A DNA stretch of 64,000 bases from Paenibacillus cellulositrophicus (GTDB lineage Bacteria > Bacillota > Bacilli > Paenibacillales > Paenibacillaceae): the NCBI RefSeq assembly GCF_009363095.1, contig NZ_CP045295.1, positions 744,001 to 808,000 of the forward strand, in the 5' to 3' direction. Shown piece after piece: positions 43,815 to 51,479 of the stretch; the stretch's first letter is position 1; each line of letters begins with the position of its first letter. Position numbers and translations under genes: made by a program. The notes beneath the pieces were generated by a model that worked only from the letters and a program-made list of their open reading frames with translations, was not told where the DNA came from and did no database searches.

Positions 43815-44647
43815 CGCTCGGCTCCTGCTTCCGCCTTGGCCCGGATATCGCTGAACTCGAATTCGCTCAGCTCACGAAACACCTCCGCTAGAATGTCGGT
43901 CACCCGCTCCTGAATGATGCTGCCTTTGGCTGCCGTTGCCTGGGTCGCATCGCCGCATATGCCGCTGTCGGAAATGTCCGCCATCCGCCAGGCGAAGCGT
44001 ATTTTCCCCTCAAGGGTCAAAAATTTCTGCCCGGTCATGGACGGGGTTTCCGAGACGAGCCATTGATCCTGCACCCATCCTGGTTTGATGGCCTTCACGA
44101 TCGACGTTTCGTAGTCCCCGCCATGAATGCCGTATTCCAGTTCATCGGCGGGCATGAGATCCTCCGCACCTCCCAGGGAGGAGGGCGATAAATAAAAGAC
44201 GAGCATATCGTGGCGAATGCGGATTTCCCGGGACACCACGTTCAGCAAGTCAGTATTGCCGCCATGCGTATTAAACAGCAGCAGCTTATGGAAACCGCTC
44301 AGCCGCAGGCTTTCGGCGATATCCAGGATCACGCTCTGCAGGGTCGTTGCCGACAGCGAAATGGTTCCCGGCAGGCCGAGATGCTCATTGCTTTTGCCGT
44401 ACGAAACCGGCGGCAGCAGCCACACCCGCGCATCGGGCTTCAGCTTTTCGAGCGCCAGGGTCACCGTAGCCTCCCCGATCAGCGTATCGGTCATAACCGG
44501 CAGATGCGGTCCATGCTGTTCGATCGCGCCGACCGGCAGAATGACCAGCGTGCTTTCCTTGGGAAGTTCTTTGACCTGCTTACTGGTCAGCCTTGGCAGG
44601 AATCTCTCCTCCCAGGCTGCTCCTTCGTATCGTGTAAACATCGGCAT
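43811..44647 (-). CDS. Creatininase-family amidohydrolase
   Basis: A 278-residue enzyme of the creatininase fold. Metal ligands: Glu43 and His45 in VGAIEQHGPHLPVMTD with Asp54, then FNTHGGNTDLL and the His/Glu of GIHGGDYETS. The family covers creatinine, formamide and cyclic-amide hydrolases, so ring opening of a cyclic amide is a fair guess, but true creatininase activity is not established. It starts 9 bases after the amidase gene and is coupled to the FAH-family gene. Confidence 0.9.
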   Translation of the reverse strand: MPMFTRYEGAAWEERFLPRLTSKQVKELPKESTLVILPVGAIEQHGPHLPVMTDTLIGEATVTLALEKLKPDARVWLLPPVSYGKSNEHLGLPGTISLSATTLQSVILDIAESLRLSGFHKLLLFNTHGGNTDLLNVVSREIRIRHDMLVFYLSPSSLGGAEDLMPADELEYGIHGGDYETSIVKAIKPGWVQDQWLVSETPSMTGQKFLTLEGKIRFAWRMADISDSGICGDATQATAAKGSIIQERVTDILAEVFRELSEFEFSDIRAKAEAGAER

Positions 44648-44656
44648 GTTCCTTTG

Positions 44657-45865
44657 CTATTGGATTTGGTTGATCACGGCCGCGGCCGCGGGCTGCATCG
44701 ATGCCTCGAAATCCGCTGCCCATCGAAGCAGCTTCAGGTCCTGGCCTCTGCCGGCAATGAGCGATAGTCCGACCGGCAGACCGTCCGTCTTTGCCAGCGG
44801 CAGTGTAACCTGCGGCAGCCCGCCCAGCCCGGCGATGCAGGACAGCTGCAGGATCCGCGTGCGCGTCATTTCAATTTCCTCGCCGGGCAGCCCGATCACG
44901 GGGGCTCCGCAAGGCGCTGTCGGGATGACGAGCACGCCTTCGCTTCCGAGAAGCGCCTCAAGCCGGGCAGCAATCGCTTGCTGAAGCTGGCTCGCTTCCC
45001 GGTACGCCCCCTCGGAAATCGTGGCGGTCCAAGCAAATCTTTCGGCGATGCCGGGACCGAATCGGGGATGCTGCGCCGTGATCCATTCGCCATGGGCAGA
45101 CCATATTTCGTACCCCTGAATCGTGCGGAAAATGCCGGCCCACGCCGCGAGTTCCCCGTCCGTCAAATGGATGGATTCGAACGCTCCAAGCGATCCGAAT
45201 GATTCAAGCGCACCGCGGAGCGACTCGGCGCAGCCGGGCTCGGCAGCCGCCCACGCTTCAACCGGCAGCATCATTCGGGCGAATTCCCCGCCGTCATCGA
45301 GCGGTTCCTCGAGAAGCACGCGGCCGACCTGCAGCAAGGTGCTTGCCCGGCGTGCCATCCAGCCGACCGTGTCAAAGGCCGGAGCCAGCGGGATGACGCC
45401 GTCCATGGGCACGCCGCCGTGCGTCGGGCGAAATCCGCAAATACCGCAAAAAGAGGAGGGAATCCGCACCGAACCGGCCGTATCGGTGCCAAGGCCAAAG
45501 TCCACTTCCCCGGAGGCAACGGCGGACGCCGAGCCGCTTGAGGAACCGCCGGGAATATGTCCTGGAGCGATAGGGTTCGGCGGCGTGCCGTAATGCACAT
45601 TTTCCCCGTTCAGGCTGAACATCAGCTCATCGGTGTGAGTCATTCCACGAAGCTCTGCTCCGCTGTCGAGCAGACGTTCCACGGCGGCCGAATGCTTCAT
45701 GGCAGGCTTGTGCGTGTTAAGCCAATCGGGATTGCCGGCAGCATTGGTGTGTCCTGCTACGGCAAACACGTCTTTTACGGCAAAGTTGAGCCCTTGAAGG
45801 AGACCGCCTTCCGCGTGTCTCGCCTCTGTTCCCAACCGAATCCACGGCGTGCATTCTGGCTGCAT
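44657..45865 (-). CDS. Compact amidase-signature amidase (AMI1-like)
   Basis: A 402-residue amidase with the Ser-cisSer-Lys triad: Lys31 in LNFAVKDVF, Ser108 in GGSSSG and nucleophile Ser132 in GTDTAGSVR. It is shorter than most members (450-600) because it lacks N-terminal helices; from memory its sequence runs close to plant AMI1 (indole-3-acetamide hydrolase), for example GNPDWLNTH, SLNGENVHYGTP and FDTVGWMAR. It lies between the cupin and creatininase-like genes with gaps of 17 and 9 bases. Expected role: release of ammonia from a primary amide. Confidence 0.9.
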   Translation of the reverse strand: MQPECTPWIRLGTEARHAEGGLLQGLNFAVKDVFAVAGHTNAAGNPDWLNTHKPAMKHSAAVERLLDSGAELRGMTHTDELMFSLNGENVHYGTPPNPIAPGHIPGGSSSGSASAVASGEVDFGLGTDTAGSVRIPSSFCGICGFRPTHGGVPMDGVIPLAPAFDTVGWMARRASTLLQVGRVLLEEPLDDGGEFARMMLPVEAWAAAEPGCAESLRGALESFGSLGAFESIHLTDGELAAWAGIFRTIQGYEIWSAHGEWITAQHPRFGPGIAERFAWTATISEGAYREASQLQQAIAARLEALLGSEGVLVIPTAPCGAPVIGLPGEEIEMTRTRILQLSCIAGLGGLPQVTLPLAKTDGLPVGLSLIAGRGQDLKLLRWAADFEASMQPAAAAVINQIQ

Positions 45866-45882
45866 ACAAGTTCCTCCAATCG

Positions 45883-46335
45883 TTATGAGTTCGCGGGAGC
45901 AGCCGCTCCCGGGAGAGCCGCTCCGCGCAGCACCGCCAAATCCTCCTCGTCCAGGTTTGCCGCCGGACCTGACTTGATCAAATCGGAAAACTTCTCGTCG
46001 GGCACCATGGTCGTCAGAACGTAGAGCCTGCCCTCACCGGTATTTTTGACCTGATGGTTGTTGCCGGGCGGAACGACGAAGAACGATCCTGTACGAATCT
46101 CGGTTTCCATATCGCCTACGATGGCAATACCTTCTCCGGCCAGCACGTAAAAATACTCGTACGCTCCGCTGTGCTCATTCGGCGGCGTCTGTCCGCCGGC
46201 GTCGAAAATTTCCACAACGGACACGAACGGCACCTGCGTCCCGTCGCACAGCATGACAAACTTGTTGGAATCCTTACTTGAAATTTTGCGTACCTCGCAT
46301 TGCTCGAAATGCCCCAGAACCAGAACATCGATCAT
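45883..46335 (-). CDS. Single-domain cupin protein
   Basis: A 150-residue cupin. The two motifs are seen in PNEHSGAYEYFYVLAGEGIAIV and GSFFVVPPGNNHQVKNTGEG; the usual HxH of motif 1 reads HSGAYEYFY and motif 2 keeps its His, so metal binding is uncertain. Coupled by ATGA to the isochorismatase-type gene. It may be an isomerase, a lyase or an oxygenase in the same pathway; (S)-ureidoglycine aminohydrolase is a cupin too, but has two domains. Confidence 0.8.
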   Translation of the reverse strand: MIDVLVLGHFEQCEVRKISSKDSNKFVMLCDGTQVPFVSVVEIFDAGGQTPPNEHSGAYEYFYVLAGEGIAIVGDMETEIRTGSFFVVPPGNNHQVKNTGEGRLYVLTTMVPDEKFSDLIKSGPAANLDEEDLAVLRGAALPGAAAPANS

Positions 46336-47114
46336 ATCACTTCATCCCTTTCTTGTAGTGTGCAGGCCTGCAGCAGATCCTCGGAACCGGCAACAAAGCC
46401 ATAGCACTGTTTGATATTGTATAAGGCGGCCTCCGCGCAGTAAGCCGGAGAACTTGTCGCGCAGCAGTCTTCCAGCAGAATGGCGTCGTATCCGAGGCAT
46501 ACGGCGTCCTGAAGCGTATGCATCACGCACTGGTCAAGGTTGACGCCTGCAAACAGCAGCGTCTTCACGTCCAAATTGCGGAGAATGCTGTCCAGCGGCG
46601 TATCCCAAAAACCGCTGATACGGTATTTATCCACCCAGATATCCCCGGGCTCCGGTACCATCCGATCAATCAGCGCCGCGCCCCAACTCCCCTGTTCCAG
46701 CACCTTCGAGCCTGTATCCGGCAGGGGGCTGCCGATCCCATGGCTGACACCGTCCGGATTATATACGTGGAGCACCGAAGGGCTTAAGTTCATCCGGTCC
46801 TCCCGATTGCCCCAGTTGACCCACAGCACCGGAACCCCCTGTTCGCGAAGGGCCGGAAGCAGCCGCTGAAGCGGCTTGGCGGGATCCTGCAGCGGGGCGG
46901 TATTGACTCCGATAGAGTCCAACCACCCGCCCGGGCTGCAAAAATCGTTCTGCATATCAATGATGACGACGGCGGTTTTGGCGAGATCCAGCGTGATCCG
47001 CTGCGGCAGCGCCGGCAGGGTCACGGTGACGAGCGGTTTGGGATCGCTCCTGGACAAATCGGCCAGCTCCTCCGACACGTTCCAGTAATTTTTCGAATTC
47101 CCCAGTCTGTGCAT
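46332..47114 (-). CDS. Isochorismatase-superfamily amidohydrolase, RutB/biuret-hydrolase-like
   Basis: A 260-residue cysteine hydrolase. The triad is Asp53 (VVIIDMQNDFCSPGG), Lys163 (VDKYRISGF) and Cys196 (VNLDQCVMHT). The stretch GSWGAALIDRMVPEPGDI ... GFWDTPLDSILRNL parallels RutB (ureidoacrylate amidohydrolase) and biuret hydrolases more than nicotinamidase, so a ureido or carbamoyl compound is the probable substrate; N-carbamoylsarcosine is another option in view of the creatininase-like neighbour. ATG 47114 follows GGAGGGGAG; the longer frame lacks an RBS. Confidence 0.88.
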   Translation of the reverse strand: MHRLGNSKNYWNVSEELADLSRSDPKPLVTVTLPALPQRITLDLAKTAVVIIDMQNDFCSPGGWLDSIGVNTAPLQDPAKPLQRLLPALREQGVPVLWVNWGNREDRMNLSPSVLHVYNPDGVSHGIGSPLPDTGSKVLEQGSWGAALIDRMVPEPGDIWVDKYRISGFWDTPLDSILRNLDVKTLLFAGVNLDQCVMHTLQDAVCLGYDAILLEDCCATSSPAYCAEAALYNIKQCYGFVAGSEDLLQACTLQERDEVI

Positions 47115-47165
47115 GGGAACTCCCCTCCTTTGTTGCAAACTTGCCGCTTGGTTTGGCGGATGCAG

Positions 47166-48044
47166 TTAGCCGGCGATGGCCGAGTCATGCCAGGAACGCA
47201 GAAGCCGGTTCGACAGGGCATTGATCAGCAGGAAAAAGACGATGCCGACCACGGCGGCCGACAAGCCGCAGGCGAACAAATACGCCGTCTGCATCCGGGT
47301 CGCCGCGACCGTAATCGCGTAACCGAGCCCGCCGTTCAGCCCGCCGATGCCTGCGATATACTCGCCGACGATGGCCCCGACAACCGACAGGGAGCAGGAG
47401 ATTTTAAAGCCGGCCAAAATGTAGGGCAGCGCTGCCGGAAGTCTGAGCCTCCAGATCGTCTGCATCTTCGTGGCGTTGTACAGATAGAACAGATTTTTCA
47501 TGTTCTGCTCGGTGGAGTTTAGCCCGATCAGCGTATTGGACAAAATCGGAAAGAAACTGATCAGAAAGGCGATAATAACGATGGCATTCATGCCGGCCCC
47601 AAACCAGATGACGATAATGGGCGCAATGGCCACGATCGGGATCGTCTGTAAAATGATCGCGTAAGGGTACACGCTCCGTTCGACCGTTTTGGACAGCGCA
47701 AGCAAAATGGCAACGGCCACGCCGAGAATGGCGCTAAGGGCAAATCCCAAGACTGCCTCCATAATGGTCGTGCTCACCGACACCACCAGATTGTGCCCGT
47801 TCTGCGACACCGCTTGAACGATATCGGACGGCTTGGGCAGCAAGTACTCCGGGGTGCCGGTCAGCCGCAGTACCATTTCCCATACAAAGACGACGAAGAC
47901 GAATACGCTCAGCGGCGGTACGACCCGAGACACCATTTTCCCCCAGACGTGGCTGCCGCTGCCGACACTCCTCCTGACCATAGGCGCGGCCGGCGAAGCC
48001 TGTTTCGCCGCATCGGTAACCGCGCTCACTGCTGCTTTTTCCAT
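47166..48044 (-). CDS. ABC transporter permease, SsuC/TauC/ThiX type
   Basis: A 292-residue permease with six helices and the typical SsuC-family segments VFVFVVFVWEMVLRL, PKPSDIVQAV and VEYIAG-like VVGAIVGEYIAGIGGLNGGLGY. Start 48044 (MEKAAVSAV) has AAAGGAG upstream; ATG 48074 is possible. Pairs with the ATPase encoded just before. No binding-protein gene is adjacent; the NMT1-type lipoprotein at 27.3-28.4 kb is the likely partner. Confidence 0.9.
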   Translation of the reverse strand: MEKAAVSAVTDAAKQASPAAPMVRRSVGSGSHVWGKMVSRVVPPLSVFVFVVFVWEMVLRLTGTPEYLLPKPSDIVQAVSQNGHNLVVSVSTTIMEAVLGFALSAILGVAVAILLALSKTVERSVYPYAIILQTIPIVAIAPIIVIWFGAGMNAIVIIAFLISFFPILSNTLIGLNSTEQNMKNLFYLYNATKMQTIWRLRLPAALPYILAGFKISCSLSVVGAIVGEYIAGIGGLNGGLGYAITVAATRMQTAYLFACGLSAAVVGIVFFLLINALSNRLLRSWHDSAIAG

Positions 48045-48135
48045 GACCTCAACGACTCCTTTCGTAAGTGGCATGTTTCCATGCACCTCTAAATTTCGCA
48101 TTATCCAGGAAAGCAAGCACCGGCTTCTGCGAGCC

Positions 48136-48948
48136 TCAGTGATTCAGCACTTCGGTTATGCTGCGCACATATTTGCCGAACTCGGACGTGGTCCGGAATT
48201 CATCCGTACGCGGATACGGCGCCTCAATCGGCACGATATCGGAAATTTTCCCCGGCCGCGGCGTCATGACGACAACCCGGGTGGATAAAAACACCGCTTC
48301 GAACACGTTATGGGTAATGAAAAGTACGGACATCTTCTGATCCTGGCGCCAAATGCCCAGCAGTTCATCCTGCAGCGTCTGGCGGGTGATTTCGTCCAGC
48401 GCCCCGAACGGTTCGTCCATCAGCAGCAGCTTCGGCCGGGCTATGAGCGCACGGGCGATCGACGCCCGCATCTTCATGCCTCCCGAGAGCTGTCTCGGCA
48501 GTACTTTCCGGTAATCCTTGAGCCCAACCAATTCCAGCACGCGTTCACCTTCTTCGTTGCGAGCCTTTTTCGGAACGCCGCGGAGGGTGAGCGGCATCGT
48601 CACGTTGTCCAGAAGCTTCGCCCAAGGCAGCAGGGTGTGCTCCTGGAACACAAAAGCGATTTCGTTCTGCTTCCGTGCTTCGCGCGGTGTCGTGCCGAGG
48701 ACCGAAAGCTGGCCGGTCGACGGCTCGGTCAAGCCGGCAATCATGTTAAACATGGTCGATTTTCCACATCCCGACGGTCCGACAAAACAGAGGAACTCAC
48801 CCTCCCTCGCTTGCAGATTGACCTGCTGAACGGCAATCGTTCCATTCGGGTATACCTTGCCGATCTGGTCCATGCCGACCAAAAGCTCGGGAGCGCCGGG
48901 ACTTCCGGGCGGCTGCGGATTTGCTGCGGTTTGCTGTGCTGTATACAT
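48136..48948 (-). CDS. ABC transporter ATPase, SsuB/TauB type
   Basis: A 270-residue ATP-binding subunit: Walker A GPSGCGKST, signature LSGGMKMRASIARAL, Walker B LLLMDEPFGALD and H-loop VLFITHNVFEAVFLSTRVVVMT. First gene of the long operon running down to the deaminase-like gene or to pucB. RBS GGAGGG precedes ATG, and a GlnR/TnrA box lies 25-41 bp upstream. Confidence 0.93.
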   Translation of the reverse strand: MYTAQQTAANPQPPGSPGAPELLVGMDQIGKVYPNGTIAVQQVNLQAREGEFLCFVGPSGCGKSTMFNMIAGLTEPSTGQLSVLGTTPREARKQNEIAFVFQEHTLLPWAKLLDNVTMPLTLRGVPKKARNEEGERVLELVGLKDYRKVLPRQLSGGMKMRASIARALIARPKLLLMDEPFGALDEITRQTLQDELLGIWRQDQKMSVLFITHNVFEAVFLSTRVVVMTPRPGKISDIVPIEAPYPRTDEFRTTSEFGKYVRSITEVLNH

Positions 48949-48972
48949 TTCCAGCCCTCCTCTAATCCTTTA

Positions 48973-48989
48973 TGTAATAATAAATAACA
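48973..48989. promoter_or_regulatory. GlnR/TnrA-type box of the ABC-hydrolase operon
   Basis: TGTAATAATAAATAACA fits TGTNAN7TNACA perfectly and the 17-base TnrA consensus with one mismatch, 25 bp upstream of the ATPase start. A second dyad, AATTAC/GTAATT (49034-49053), lies further upstream. Confidence 0.6.
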
Positions 48990-49106
48990 TCTATGCCTAT
49001 GCCGCTCAATAAATATCCGTTGTTTTTGTGGTCAATTACAATAATGCGTAATTCTTTTGGGTTTATTTACGAAAGGGATGATCATTTATGTCACGTTATC
49101 TCACAC

Positions 49107-49134
49107 AAAAAAAGCCCGGAATTCATCCGGACTT
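49107..49134 (-). terminator. Terminator of the WrbA-like gene
   Basis: On the minus strand AGTCCGGA pairs imperfectly with TCCGGGCT and is followed by TTTTTTT, 44 bases past the stop at 49178. Confidence 0.75.
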
Positions 49135-49177
49135 TCATGAAATACCCCGGCGTTCAATGCCACCCTCTGCCTACCGG

Positions 49178-49882
49178 TTATTTTAAAAAACTTTGGGCCT
49201 TCAGGGCTTCCGCGCACAGCGCCACGCGCCGTCCGAGCCGGCCGGCCATCACCAGTTCGCGTTCATCCGGCTTGAGGCTGCTGTCAGGACCCGCCAATGT
49301 GGAAGCTCCGTAAGGAGAGCAGCCGATCGGATCGGCGGTCAAATATTCCGGATTTTCGGAATAGGGCAGCCCGACCATGATCATGCCGAAATGAAACAGC
49401 GGCACCATCGACGTCAGCACATTCGCTTCGTGCCCGGTATGGATCGATCCGGTGCTCGTCAGCAGACCCGCCGGTTTGCCTTCCAGGCTCCCGTCGGCGC
49501 ACAGGTCCCCGGCAAATTCCAGAAACAGTTTGACCTGCGCGGGCATGGAGCCGTAATACGTTGGAAATCCCCAGACGATGCCGTCCGCCCATCTTAAATC
49601 TTCGTTCGTGGCCACAGGTATGTCCTGCTGCCGGCGCATTGTTTCTTCGTATTTGGCGAAGCGGTCAACCGTCTTAAAACGGGTCTTCAGCTGCGAAGTT
49701 TCGCCTGGCTCCCCGGTGGAGTGCTTATCCTGATAAGGGGTCCGGTTACGCTCTGATTCCAGCTCGGGAACACGGCAGATGCGGACCTCGGCTCCCACCC
49801 TGCGCGCTCCATCAGCGGCCGCCAGCGCCATGTCCAAAACATGGCCGTATGCGCTGTAATAAATCACCAATGTGCGGCTCAT
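49178..49882 (-). CDS. WrbA-like NAD(P)H:quinone oxidoreductase (flavodoxin fold)
   Basis: A 234-residue flavodoxin-fold protein: FMN phosphate loop YYSAYGHVLDMALAAADGA, WADGIVWGFPTYYGSMPAQVKLFLE, and FTSTGSIHTG-like LTSTGSIHTGHEANVLT. The family makes two-electron reductions of quinones. ATG 49882 is six bases after GGAGGT. It is the last gene of the operon that begins with the CocE-type hydrolase at 53.2 kb and ends at a terminator. Confidence 0.9.
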   Translation of the reverse strand: MSRTLVIYYSAYGHVLDMALAAADGARRVGAEVRICRVPELESERNRTPYQDKHSTGEPGETSQLKTRFKTVDRFAKYEETMRRQQDIPVATNEDLRWADGIVWGFPTYYGSMPAQVKLFLEFAGDLCADGSLEGKPAGLLTSTGSIHTGHEANVLTSMVPLFHFGMIMVGLPYSENPEYLTADPIGCSPYGASTLAGPDSSLKPDERELVMAGRLGRRVALCAEALKAQSFLK

Positions 49883-49940
49883 CCTCATACCTCCTCATTG
49901 CTGCATGGTAGAAACGGAGCATCCCTTCAAACGGATCGAA

Positions 49941-51308
49941 TCATAGCGAGAGCGCACGTTTCTGGACAAAGTCGACTCGTTCACACGAGTCTTCCCAATA
50001 GCCCTGTAACAATGCGGAGCTCCATTTCTCCTTCGCCGGGACTGCTTTCAGGCAGGTGCCGCCGCGCCATACCCAGCGGCGTTCCGGCAGCATGGTCAGC
50101 AGTTCCTCCGGCGTCCTGGCATCAAGCGCCACAAAATGGGCCGGGTTCCCCGGCAGGATGCCGTAACCGTCAGCACCCGTTACCCTGGCCGGGTATTCGG
50201 TGATCATCCGCAGCACTTCGCGCATCTCGGCAGGACTGCCCATATGTGCGGCATAGGCGGTGACCAGGCCGATCAGCAGCAGGTCGCCCCTTCCGAACGG
50301 ATGAAACGGGTCATGCATATTGTCTGAAGCCGCCGCCAGCGGAATGCCGGCCGCCAGCAGCTCCTTGACTCGGGTGACTCCCCTGCGCACCGGGAAGGCG
50401 TCATGCCGGCCCTGCAGGTACAGATTCGCGCCGGGAAGCGTAACGGCACCCATGCCTGCCTCGGCCATAAGTCCAATGATCATGGCGGCATCCTCGTCCT
50501 TCATGGCGGCTAAGGAGCATAAATGCCCTGCCGTGACCTTTCCCCTCCAGCCGTATTCCATCGCGCGCCGGGCGATATGGATTGCCGTCCGCTGGTTCGG
50601 ATCGTCGCTCTCGTCCGTATGCAGATCAACCGGGCAGCCCAGCTTATCGGCCAAGGCGAACAGCCTGTCGATGTCGGGGGCCGGGTTGGGAGAAAGATGA
50701 GGGGCGCCGCCCAATCCCCTCACGCCCATCGCAACCGATTCCTCGGCCGTATCCAGCGCCGCTTCACTGAGCTCAAAATAAGGGAGCAGCGGGAACAGCT
50801 GCAGCTCCGCATACGGCTTCAGCTCCTCTTTGACTTCGAGCGCAGCTTCGATGGTACGCATCGCGACGTCTTTTCCATGCTTGATGTGAAAATCGAGATG
50901 GCTGCGCAGCACCACCGTTCCGTAAGAAATGGACTGCAGCGCCGAGCGCATGATGCGTGCTTTGATCTCCTCCTTGGAAAACCTCGGGGCGGCTGCGGCG
51001 TAATTGACGACCGCTTCGCCAAGTGTGCCGGAGACATTCCCGACCTGCGGGAGCGAAAAAGCTTTATCCAGATGCATATGGGCATCCACGAAACCCGGCA
51101 GAACGATTTTTCCCTTTGCGTCGAGCAGCAGCCGCGCATCCGCAGAGGATCCGTTCCATTTGTCCAGGCACACCGCTTCAGGAGCCTCCACTTCACCGGT
51201 TTGGGCCGTCACCGACGTCCACTTTCCGCCGCCGATGGCCAGCGTGTACAGCGTCTCTTCCGATTGCAGCGGCAGGGAGGCGTTGAAGATCACCACTTCT
51301 TGTTCCAT
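49941..51308 (-). CDS. Cytosine-deaminase-like amidohydrolase
   Basis: A 455-residue amidohydrolase close to CodA/AtzC. His77 and His79 form HxH in GFVDAHMHLDKAF; a middle DLHTDESDDPNQRT holds the next His/Glu, and NLYLQGRHDAFPVRRGVTRVKELL is nearly the CodA signature. At the final motif CodA has H-D-D-V-x-D-P whereas this protein has ASDNMHDP: the metal Asp is kept but the second Asp, which contacts the substrate in CodA, is Asn as in AtzC-like enzymes. So another cyclic N-heterocycle is more likely than cytosine. Second gene of its operon. Confidence 0.87.
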   Translation of the reverse strand: MEQEVVIFNASLPLQSEETLYTLAIGGGKWTSVTAQTGEVEAPEAVCLDKWNGSSADARLLLDAKGKIVLPGFVDAHMHLDKAFSLPQVGNVSGTLGEAVVNYAAAAPRFSKEEIKARIMRSALQSISYGTVVLRSHLDFHIKHGKDVAMRTIEAALEVKEELKPYAELQLFPLLPYFELSEAALDTAEESVAMGVRGLGGAPHLSPNPAPDIDRLFALADKLGCPVDLHTDESDDPNQRTAIHIARRAMEYGWRGKVTAGHLCSLAAMKDEDAAMIIGLMAEAGMGAVTLPGANLYLQGRHDAFPVRRGVTRVKELLAAGIPLAAASDNMHDPFHPFGRGDLLLIGLVTAYAAHMGSPAEMREVLRMITEYPARVTGADGYGILPGNPAHFVALDARTPEELLTMLPERRWVWRGGTCLKAVPAKEKWSSALLQGYWEDSCERVDFVQKRALSL

Positions 51309-51479
51309 ATCAATCCCGCTCCTTTCATCCGTCGGTATTTATGTTTTCTACTTCTGCACTCTCGTGCGCCAGGCTGTGAGGACATAAAGGGCGTATGCGT
51401 TCGACCCGGCTGGGCAATAAGCGTCTGAATGCAGGCTCTCGCTCCGTTTGTCATGCAATGGTTCATTTCATAGTCCGCT

